Source of the DNA: Chloroflexota bacterium
GTDB lineage: Bacteria; Chloroflexota; Dehalococcoidia; SM23-28-2; RBG-16-64-32
Assembly (NCBI GenBank): GCA_022564695.1
Contig: JADFKX010000018.1
Span: forward strand, 1 to 19,395
Reading direction: 5' to 3'
Length of the DNA stretch: 19,395 nt
Below are positions 14,151 through 19,395 of the stretch, piece after piece (position 1 is the stretch's first letter; every line of letters begins with the position of its first letter). A program made the position numbers and the translations under genes. The notes beneath the pieces are model-generated. The model was not told the DNA's origin and ran no database searches. It was given only the letters and a program-made list of their open reading frames with translations.

Positions 14151-14172
14151 ATGTCTTCGCTTACAGTAGGTC
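14144..14172 (+). repeat. Direct repeat overlapping the YCII-gene -10, possible operator
   Basis: TTACAGTATGTC (14144-14155) and TTACAGTAGGTC (14161-14172) match at 11 of 12 bases and are offset by 17 bp. The first copy contains the -10 hexamer. A GTAA/TTAC inverted pair also spans the spacer (14132-14147). A regulator bound here would block transcription. Confidence 0.4.
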
Positions 14173-14214
14173 ATATCAAACGGCAGGTCACAGCTTACGC
14201 GGAGGAGGAAATCA

Positions 14215-14526
14215 ATGTCTAACTACGTCATCTCCTATCACGGTGGGAATACGCCTGAGAGCCCAGAGGAGGGAGCCAAACAAATGGCGAAATGGAGGGC
14301 CTGGGTCGACGGCCTTGGCGATGCCGTGGTCAACCCCGGCACTCCCTTGGGAAAACCCAAAACCGTAAGCTCCGGTGGTGTATCAGACGATGCTGGGTCT
14401 GATCCCTCGACGGGGTTTTCTATCGTGAAAGCCGACAGCATGGATGCTGCTCTCGAGATGGCTAAGGCATGCCCATACCTTGAGATTGGCGGCACACTTA
14501 GAGTCGCAGAAGTGATGGAAATGTAG
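14215..14526 (+). CDS. YCII-related (YciI-like) small protein
   Basis: A 103-residue protein resembling the YCII family with the dimeric ferredoxin-like fold: MSNYVISYHGG at the start, a KWRAWVDGLGDAVVNPGTPLG core, GFSIVKADSMDAALEMAKACP and a final Val/Glu-rich strand. Relatives are small enzymes or fusion partners of unclear function; the His-Gly-Gly near residue 9 is the likely active-site position. Its codons are less C-rich than those of mutS2 or comEA. It follows the HxlR gene in the same direction but has its own strong promoter and a GGAGGAGG site, so it may belong to the same stress regulon. The substrate is unknown. Confidence 0.8.
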   Translation: MSNYVISYHGGNTPESPEEGAKQMAKWRAWVDGLGDAVVNPGTPLGKPKTVSSGGVSDDAGSDPSTGFSIVKADSMDAALEMAKACPYLEIGGTLRVAEVMEM

Positions 14527-14545
14527 TCACCGGCGCAAGGCCCCC

Positions 14546-14585
14546 CAGGGCTTGCTGTAGCAGCTGGCCCTGCCTACCGGCAGGC
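14546..14585. repeat. Two consecutive hairpins downstream of the YCII-like gene
   Basis: CAGGGC (14546-14551) pairs with GCCCTG (14567-14572) around an inner GCTG/CAGC stem. This is followed by CCTGCC/GGCAGG (about 14570-14585, loop TACC). They may act as a terminator for the YCII-like gene, but no T-tract follows directly. The second hairpin resembles a dispersed palindrome type. Confidence 0.5.
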
Positions 14586-14638
14586 AGGCTTTACGCTTCC
14601 CCCGCCCCACGGCGGTATACTATCCCGGAGGATTGGCC

Positions 14639-14827
14639 ATGGCCGCCATAAAGTTCGCCTGTATCTCCCCTCACCCGCCAATCATCGCCCAGGACGGTCG
14701 CCGTCCCGGGCTGCTGCTGCCTGGCATCGAGGGCGTTGACAGCGCCGAGCAGCAGCTCGCCAGCGCCCTAACTAAGCCCTGTGAGCCGATCTCACTCCGG
14801 CGCTTCGAGGTGAGGCGGCTGCGGTGA
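14639..14827 (+). pseudogene. Short remnant starting like a LigB/Memo-type (class III dioxygenase-like) protein
   Basis: A 62-residue reading frame. The first 20 or so residues (AAIKFACISPHPPIIAQ) resemble the N-terminus of the LigB/AmmeMemo class, where the Ser-Pro-His-Pro-Pro segment carries a metal-binding His; the rest has no recognisable similarity and is far too short for the roughly 270-residue family. GGAGGA lies 6 nt before the ATG at 14639, and TATACT (14616-14621) gives a possible promoter. The stop overlaps the next gene's GTG in GTGA (14824-14827). It is either a deletion remnant or a short gene now serving as a translated leader for the membrane gene. The family call rests on one motif. 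Confidence 0.45.
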
Positions 14828-15054
14828 GTGTCCTCGCGGGCTTGCTCGCCATCATCCTCTTCAGCGTCGCGCTGATGGTCCTTCGCTTCCGTTCGCGGAT
14901 ATGGGTCTCCGTAGTCCTGTCTATCGTCGTGGCGCTGGCGGTTATTGGCTGGCTGGCGGCATTCAGCCTGGCCGGACTCGCCCTGTTAATCGCCGGTGTT
15001 ACCATCTTCGGCATCGGTGTCGAAGGGACGGTGCTGGCGAGAAAGCGAACGTGA
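14824..15054 (+). CDS. Small two-helix membrane protein
   Basis: A 76-residue hydrophobic protein: TM helix about 3-20, short basic loop (RFRSRIW), a long hydrophobic stretch about 27-66 that can form one or two helices, and a basic tail (ARKRT). No family is recognised. The GTG start overlaps the stop of the preceding short frame in GTGA, the same coupling seen for comEA-comEC, and supports it being translated. The base composition is ordinary for the window. The role is unknown. Confidence 0.6.
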   Translation: MSVLAGLLAIILFSVALMVLRFRSRIWVSVVLSIVVALAVIGWLAAFSLAGLALLIAGVTIFGIGVEGTVLARKRT

Positions 15055-15074
15055 TCCGCCTCTGCTGTAACCCC

Positions 15075-15215
15075 GTTCGCCCTGTCTGCCTGCTTCTGGA
15101 GGGAGCCTGTCGAAGGGCAAGCACCCTCACCCCGTTCACCCTGAGCTTGTCGAAGGGCAAGCACCCGCAACAAAGCGCATTTGGAGCCTGCCCTGAGCTC
15201 AGTCGAAGGGCAGGC
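15075..15215. repeat. Cluster of three dispersed-repeat copies (core TCGAAGGGC)
   Basis: The 187-bp gap between the membrane protein and the GIY-YIG gene is mostly repeat. Copies end in GTCGAAGGGC at about 15103-15119, 15134-15158 (preceded by TTCACCCTGAGCTT) and 15186-15215. The last is a palindrome with perfect 9-bp arms, GCCTGCCCT and AGGGCAGGC. The first two are both followed by AAGCACCC. No gene is visible in the gap. Confidence 0.75.
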
Positions 15216-15241
15216 CAAAGCGTGAAACGGCAATCGATCCC

Positions 15242-15538
15242 ATGAGCTTCTACGTCTACGTGCTCCGCTGCGCCGACGGCTCGTACTACCTCGGCCACAC
15301 CGATGATCTTGAATCTCGGATCGCCGCCCATCATGTGGGTGAAATCAAAGGCTATACACGCACCCGCAGGCCCGTGAACCTCGTATTCGCGGAGGAATTC
15401 CCCTCCAGGGATGACGCCCTTGCTCGTGAGAGACAGGTCAAGGGCTGGTCCAGATCGAAGAAAGAAGCGCTAATCAAGGGTAACTGGAGTCGTCTGCAAC
15501 GCCTCTCTCGCTCTCATAGTTCGACAAGCTCACCATGA
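15242..15538 (+). CDS. GIY-YIG domain protein (UPF0213/YhbQ-like)
   Basis: A 98-residue single-domain GIY-YIG protein: FYVYVLRCADGSYYLGHTDD at the start (the paired Tyr motifs), RIAAHH with the catalytic Arg, the YTRTRRPVNLVFAEEF core, and ALARERQVKGWSRSKKEALI with the conserved Glu. Small members are structure-specific or non-specific nucleases of uncertain role. The homologous part stops near residue 85. The last ten residues (SRSHSSTSSP) and the stop are encoded by a copy of the dispersed repeat, so the tail is acquired. No clear Shine-Dalgarno precedes the ATG; a repeat cluster fills the upstream region. Confidence 0.9.
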   Translation: MSFYVYVLRCADGSYYLGHTDDLESRIAAHHVGEIKGYTRTRRPVNLVFAEEFPSRDDALARERQVKGWSRSKKEALIKGNWSRLQRLSRSHSSTSSP

Positions 15539-15587
15539 GCGTAGTCTCCGCCTTACGCCCTTCGATAGGCTCAGGACGAACGGAGCC
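15519..15587. repeat. Two inverted-orientation copies of the dispersed repeat before mutS2
   Basis: GTTCGACAAGCTCACCATGAGC (read in part, from about 15519) and CCCTTCGATAGGCTCAGGACGAAC (read in part, from about 15558) are reverse-complement versions of the repeat seen at 15075-15215. The first forms the end of the GIY-YIG gene. The mutS2 ATG follows 24 bp after the second. Confidence 0.7.
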
Positions 15588-15610
15588 TCCACTTCCGCTA
15601 AACTAGACCC

Positions 15611-18016
15611 ATGCAGACCCCCAAATCGCTGCACACCCTCGAATACGACAAGATCATCGAGCGCCTCGCCAACCTCTGCGACTTCCCCACCTCCCGCCGC
15701 CTCGCCCTCGATCTCCAGCCCTCTTCCGACTACGCGGAGGTCCTCCGCCGCCAGCGCCTCACCGCCGAGGGCCGCCGCGCCCTGGAGCTCAAGCCCAGCC
15801 TCTCCCTCTCCTCCGCCCACGACGTCCGTGACAGCGTCGGCCAGGCCGCCCTCGGCCACGTCCTGGACCCCCCCGAGCTCCTGGACGTTCACGCCACCCT
15901 CCACCTGGCGCGCAGCATCCGCAGCGTCCTCTCCCGCCTGCGCGTCCAGCTCCCCTTCCTCGCCGAGATCGCCGAACGCATCGTTGACTTCACTAAGATG
16001 GAGGACCGCATCGGCCGCACCGTCAACGACCGTGCGGAGGTCGTGGACGACGCCTCGCCCGTCCTCGCCCAGCTCCGCCGCGACATCCGCCAGGCCCACG
16101 ACCGCCTCACCCACCGTCTGGAGCAGATCGTCAGCTCGCGCACCAACCGCACCGCCCTCCAGGAGCCCATCGTCACCCTGCGCGATGGCCGCTACGTCGT
16201 CCCCGTCAAGACGGAGATGCGCTCCCAGATACCGGGAATCGTCCACGACGTATCCTCCTCCGGCGCCACCGTCTTCATGGAGCCGCTTGAGGTCGTCGAG
16301 ATGGGCAACAAGTGGCGCGAGCTCCGCCTGGAGGAGGGGCGAGAGGTGCAGCGCATCCTGCGCGACATCTCCGAAGCCGTGGGCGAACGCGCCCCCGACA
16401 TCACCGCCGCCGTCGACATCCTCGCCGAGGTCGACCTCGCCCTCGCCAAAGGCCGCCTGGGCGAGTCGCTCGGCGCCCGTGAGCTACCCCACGACGGCCC
16501 CAACCAGCCCTGGCTCGCCAAAACCGGCGGCCTGCGACTGGAGGACGCCCGCCACCCCCTCCTCACCGGCGAGGTCGTCCCCATCACCATCTGGGTCGGC
16601 TTCGACGATGACGACGCCTTCAGCGCCCTGCTCATCACCGGCCCCAATACCGGCGGCAAGACCGTCGCCCTCAAGACCGTCGGTATCCTCTCCCTCATGG
16701 CTCAGGCCGGGCTCCCCGTGCCAGCCGGCGCCGGATCGCGCCTGCCCCTGTTCGAGAGCGTCTACGCAGACATCGGCGACGAGCAGTCCATCGAGCAGTC
16801 GCTATCCACCTTCAGCTCCCACATGGGCAACATCATCTCCATCCTGGCTGTCGCCACGCCCCGTTCCCTCGTCCTCCTCGACGAGCTCGGCGCCGGCACC
16901 GACCCCACAGAGGGCTCCGCCCTCGCCCAGGCGCTGCTGCAGCACCTCCTGCGCGTCGGCTGCCTCATCGTCGCTACCACCCACCACGGCGAGCTCAAGG
17001 CGTTCGCCCACACCACCCCCGGCATCGCCAACGCCAGCGTCGAGTTCGACCCGGAGACGCTCGCCCCCACCTACCGCCTCACCATCGGCCTCCCCGGCCA
17101 GTCCAACGCCCTCGCCATCGCCGCCCGTCTTGGCATGCCCGACGACATCCTCGCCGAGGCCCGCAAGGCGATCGCCCCCGACCGCCTTGCCGTCGAATCG
17201 CTGATCGTCGACCTCGCCCGCCAGCGCGACGCCGCCCAGTCCGCCCGCTTCGAGCAGGAGACCGCCGCCGCCCGCGCCCAGCAGGCCGAGAAGCAGGTCT
17301 CCGACCGTCTCGCCGCCCTGGAGTCCGGTCGCGAGCGCCTCCTGGCGCGCACGCGAGAGGAGATGCAGACGCAGCTCTCCCAGACCCGCGCCCGCCTCCA
17401 CCAGGCGACGCGTGAACTGGAGCGCGCCTCCCGCCTGCCCGTGCCGGAGCGCGCCGCCGCCGTTCAGGCCGCCGAGCAGGAGATCGAGGCCGTGGAGAAG
17501 ACGGTCGAGAAGCTGGAGAAGCGCCGCCGTCGCCCCCGCCGTGGCCCCCTGCCCCCCATCGAGGTCGGCGACCTCCTCTACCTCCGCGACCTCCCCCTCC
17601 CCGGCGAGGCGCTCTCGCCGCCCGATGACCAGGGCGAGGTTGAGGTGCGCCTGGGCGCCCTCCGCGCCCGCATCTCCCTCCGCCAGATCGAGCGTGTGGA
17701 GAAGCCCGAGGCGGAACAGCAACCCATCTCCCCCGCTCGTCCCGAGCCTGGCGAAGGGCGGGCCGTGCCCCCTGCCGCCGAGATCGACGTCCGCGGCATG
17801 GCCGCCGACGAAGCCCTCCTCGCCGTCGAGCAGCGGCTGGACGAGGCGTTCCGCGCCGGCAGCGCCGAGCTGCGCATCATCCACGGCAAGGGCACCGGCA
17901 CCCTCCGCCGCGCCGTCCGCGAGATGCTCTCCAAGCACCCCCTCGTCCGCGCCCACGCCTCCGCCCCACCCCGCTCCGGCGGCGACGGCGTCACCGTAGT
18001 AGAATTGGCCACGTAG
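15611..18016 (+). CDS. mutS2: MutS2-type DNA-binding ATPase with C-terminal Smr domain
   Basis: MutS2 proteins act on branched DNA and, in some bacteria, on collided ribosomes, rather than in mismatch repair. The 801-residue product has the MutS core/clamp helices (1-300), an ATPase domain with Walker A GPNTGGKT (344-351) and Walker B LVLLDELGAGTD (about 420-431), a long charged coiled coil (about 520-640), a KOW-like basic segment, and a C-terminal Smr nuclease domain (about 724-801) with DVRGM and HGKGTG. The usual DLRG is DVRG here. The Smr domain is complete. Third positions are extremely C-rich. In the linker before Smr (about residues 708-717) a dispersed-repeat copy is translated in frame. 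The ATG is preceded by a repeat, with no clear Shine-Dalgarno. The next gene starts 8 bp after the stop. Confidence 0.96.
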   Translation: MQTPKSLHTLEYDKIIERLANLCDFPTSRRLALDLQPSSDYAEVLRRQRLTAEGRRALELKPSLSLSSAHDVRDSVGQAALGHVLDPPELLDVHATLHLARSIRSVLSRLRVQLPFLAEIAERIVDFTKMEDRIGRTVNDRAEVVDDASPVLAQLRRDIRQAHDRLTHRLEQIVSSRTNRTALQEPIVTLRDGRYVVPVKTEMRSQIPGIVHDVSSSGATVFMEPLEVVEMGNKWRELRLEEGREVQRILRDISEAVGERAPDITAAVDILAEVDLALAKGRLGESLGARELPHDGPNQPWLAKTGGLRLEDARHPLLTGEVVPITIWVGFDDDDAFSALLITGPNTGGKTVALKTVGILSLMAQAGLPVPAGAGSRLPLFESVYADIGDEQSIEQSLSTFSSHMGNIISILAVATPRSLVLLDELGAGTDPTEGSALAQALLQHLLRVGCLIVATTHHGELKAFAHTTPGIANASVEFDPETLAPTYRLTIGLPGQSNALAIAARLGMPDDILAEARKAIAPDRLAVESLIVDLARQRDAAQSARFEQETAAARAQQAEKQVSDRLAALESGRERLLARTREEMQTQLSQTRARLHQATRELERASRLPVPERAAAVQAAEQEIEAVEKTVEKLEKRRRRPRRGPLPPIEVGDLLYLRDLPLPGEALSPPDDQGEVEVRLGALRARISLRQIERVEKPEAEQQPISPARPEPGEGRAVPPAAEIDVRGMAADEALLAVEQRLDEAFRAGSAELRIIHGKGTGTLRRAVREMLSKHPLVRAHASAPPRSGGDGVTVVELAT
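17732..17762 (+). repeat. Dispersed-repeat copy inside the mutS2 coding region
   Basis: CGTCCCGAGCCTGGCGAAGG (17739-17758) closely matches the repeat reverse-complemented at about 15556-15587 (CGTCCTGAGCCTATCGAAGG). It encodes PARPEPGEGRA in the linker just before the Smr domain. Confidence 0.65.
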
Positions 18017-18024
18017 GAGGGGTC

Positions 18025-19395
18025 GTGGGAACTATCGAGACCATCGTTGCTATTGTTGGTGGGATCGTTGCCGCTATTGCTGCTGCAGTCGGAGTTTGGA
18101 TGCGACTGCGGAAGACAGACGGGAAGCCAAGCGTCAAAGCTGACAAGCGTTCCGTTGCTGCTGGTCGCGATATGAGCGGTCAGGTAGCGACCGGCGACCA
18201 ATCCAACGTCGCCCACACGGCTGGAGTTCAAAAGTCCGAGGTGACGCACATTCAGCAGGGCCTCTTGGCAGAAGACCACGACCGTCTGGTCCGCATTGAA
18301 GGCAAGCTGGATCAGTGGGGCGAGCACGCGGCTCCCCCCGGTGCATCAACCCCGGACACTTCGGCTCTTGCGGCTGCAGCTGTCACGGAGCGGACCGATC
18401 GCCTTCTTGCCGAGGCCGTCGAACTCCAGCGCCAGAACAAAGAGCGCCAGGCCATCGAATGCCTGCTTACCGCCTATAACATGGACATGCCGCCAGAGGC
18501 AAAATCAGAGCTTCACCTTCTCGCGGGCAACGGATTCTTGAATCTCTCCGAACTCGGAGAGGCTGAGGGCCAATATCGTCAGTCTCTTGAAGCTGCGCAC
18601 GTCGCAGAGGACAAGAAGGCCGAGGCTGCCGCCCTCGGCAACCTGGGCCTCGTGTACGCCGACCGCGGAAACCTGGAGACGGCCGACGAGCACTTCGAGA
18701 AGGCCCTGGCCATTCACGTGGAGATCGGCAACAAGCAAGGCCAGGCCAAAGACCTCGCCAACCTGGGTAACGTTTACACCCGGCTGGGCGAGCTGGACAA
18801 GGCTGAGGAACACCACAAGGAGGCCCTCGCGATCGAGAAGGGAATCGGAAACCGCCTCGGCGAGGCCCAGGTGTTGATTAGCCTGGGCATCATACACTAT
18901 GAGCGCGGCGATCTCGACGAGGCGCAGCACTACTATAGCGAAGCGCTGGCCATGTGCCGGGGGATCGGCAACAGACGTGATGAGGCCAACGCCCTCGGCA
19001 ACCTGGGTAACGTCTACACCCGCCGCGGCGAGCTGGAGAAGGCGGAGGAGCATCACAAGAAGGCGCTGGCCATCGATGAGGAGATCGGCAGCAAGCTGGG
19101 CCAGGCCGAGGATCTCGGCAACCTGGGCAGCGTCTACATGAATCGCGGCGCGTTGGAGAAGGCCGAGGAGCACCATAGGAGGGCGTTGGCCATCGATGAG
19201 GAGATCGGCAGCAGGCTGGGCCAGGCTCAGGACCTCTGCAACCTCGGGCTCCTAGCTGCCCAGCTAGGTAGGCGTAACGAGGCAAGAAATCTTCTGCGCC
19301 GGGCTCACGCGCTATACGATGAAATCGGTACCGGCGGTGAAGACCCCGAGATTGTAGCGGAAGCCCTCCCGCGCCTCCCAGGGAAAGACGCAAAC
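18025..19395 (+). CDS. Membrane-anchored tetratricopeptide-repeat protein, C-terminus off the right edge
   Basis: Open from GTG 18025 through the last base (457 codons, no stop). TAGGAGGGG at 18014-18022, overlapping the mutS2 stop, is the ribosome site and fixes the start. An N-terminal TM helix (about 5-24, IVAIVGGIVAAIAAAVGVW) is followed by a basic patch, a short SVAAGRDMSGQVATGDQS segment (about 43-62), a linker helix, and from about residue 160 a TPR array. Six 40-residue units follow, beginning at residues 204, 244, 284, 324, 364 and 404, each like LGNLGNVYTRRGELEKAEEH. TPR arrays bind proteins; the partner is unknown. The N-terminal part has T-rich third positions unlike mutS2, hinting at separate origin. 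The AGRD-SG-TGD wording recalls segments in NTPase/TPR signalling proteins; this is only a resemblance. Confidence 0.88.
   Translation, partial: MGTIETIVAIVGGIVAAIAAAVGVWMRLRKTDGKPSVKADKRSVAAGRDMSGQVATGDQSNVAHTAGVQKSEVTHIQQGLLAEDHDRLVRIEGKLDQWGEHAAPPGASTPDTSALAAAAVTERTDRLLAEAVELQRQNKERQAIECLLTAYNMDMPPEAKSELHLLAGNGFLNLSELGEAEGQYRQSLEAAHVAEDKKAEAAALGNLGLVYADRGNLETADEHFEKALAIHVEIGNKQGQAKDLANLGNVYTRLGELDKAEEHHKEALAIEKGIGNRLGEAQVLISLGIIHYERGDLDEAQHYYSEALAMCRGIGNRRDEANALGNLGNVYTRRGELEKAEEHHKKALAIDEEIGSKLGQAEDLGNLGSVYMNRGALEKAEEHHRRALAIDEEIGSRLGQAQDLCNLGLLAAQLGRRNEARNLLRRAHALYDEIGTGGEDPEIVAEALPRLPGKDAN
18634..19353 (+). repeat. 120-bp tandem units encoding TPRs
   Basis: Units begin at exactly 120-bp steps: 18634, 18754, 18874, 18994, 19114 and 19234. 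The units at 18994 and 19114 are nearly the same at DNA level, e.g. both share GCCATCGATGAGGAGATCGG. Those at 18874 and 19234 are more diverged. Confidence 0.85.

Noticed and set aside
14633..14638. TTG start for the LigB/Memo-like remnant
   Set aside because: It directly abuts the GGAGGA site; the ATG at 14639 has correct spacing.
16802..17956. Long Gly/Leu-rich minus-strand frame opposite mutS2
   Set aside because: Antisense shadow caused by the GC-skewed codons of mutS2; no motif.
1..19395. CRISPR array, rRNA, insertion sequence or phage genes
   Set aside because: No regular short repeats with unique spacers, no rRNA-like stretch and no transposase or phage protein was seen. The 120-bp periodicity at the right end is TPR-coding.

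Overview
High-GC bacterial DNA, apparently from a metagenome. From about 1.1 kb to the end it reads as one genome, most like a Chloroflexota (Dehalococcoidia-type) chromosome. That assignment is inferred from gene content, the very C-rich third codon positions of comEA and mutS2, and several near-leaderless genes; no marker gene proves it. The first ~1.1 kb is different: it reads on the minus strand as an alphaproteobacterial chemoreceptor and a piece of an alphaproteobacterial PhoB receiver domain. I think it is a chimeric join rather than native sequence.

Layout. 1-1140: chemoreceptor fragment, then PhoB receiver fragment (both minus). 1082-1360: C-terminal end of an unidentified plus-strand gene. 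1441-4394: comEA and comEC, overlapping by GTGA. 4451-4975: lipoprotein with a Gmad2-like domain. 5022-5774: RNase PH, tail to tail with a HIT protein (5771-6094, minus). 6165-7430: DUF1015 protein. 7437-10146 (minus): class V aminotransferase and phosphoglycerate dehydrogenase, a likely serine-synthesis pair. 10331-11698: selA. 11744-13597 (minus): a four-gene operon (AhpD-like protein, DinB-like protein, two VOC proteins), divergent from an HxlR-type regulator (13695-14081). 14215-14526: YCII-like protein. 14639-15054: a short fragment of a LigB/Memo-like protein coupled to a small membrane protein. 15242-15538: GIY-YIG protein. 15611-18016: mutS2. 18025 to the right edge: membrane-anchored TPR protein, incomplete.

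Main discovery. The AhpD-like gene at 13019-13597 is interrupted by one in-frame TGA (13325-13327). It falls exactly where the second cysteine of the catalytic CxxC motif should be, giving C-A-Y-U followed by the conserved His four residues later. Homology continues in the same frame after the TGA to a normal C-terminus. A stem-loop with a GGUAC apical loop starts 18 nt after the UGA, as expected of a bacterial SECIS element. selA, encoding selenocysteine synthase, lies 1.3 kb away. I call this a selenoprotein, first gene of an operon with thiol/electrophile-type enzymes and probably controlled by the divergent HxlR regulator: a candidate selenium-dependent peroxide or electrophile defence unit.

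Other points: promoters placed so close to start codons that transcripts would be leaderless or nearly so; a dispersed repeat (core TCGAAGGGC) that clusters around the GIY-YIG gene, supplies its C-terminal tail and also lies in frame inside the mutS2 linker; and exact 120-bp tandem units in the TPR gene.
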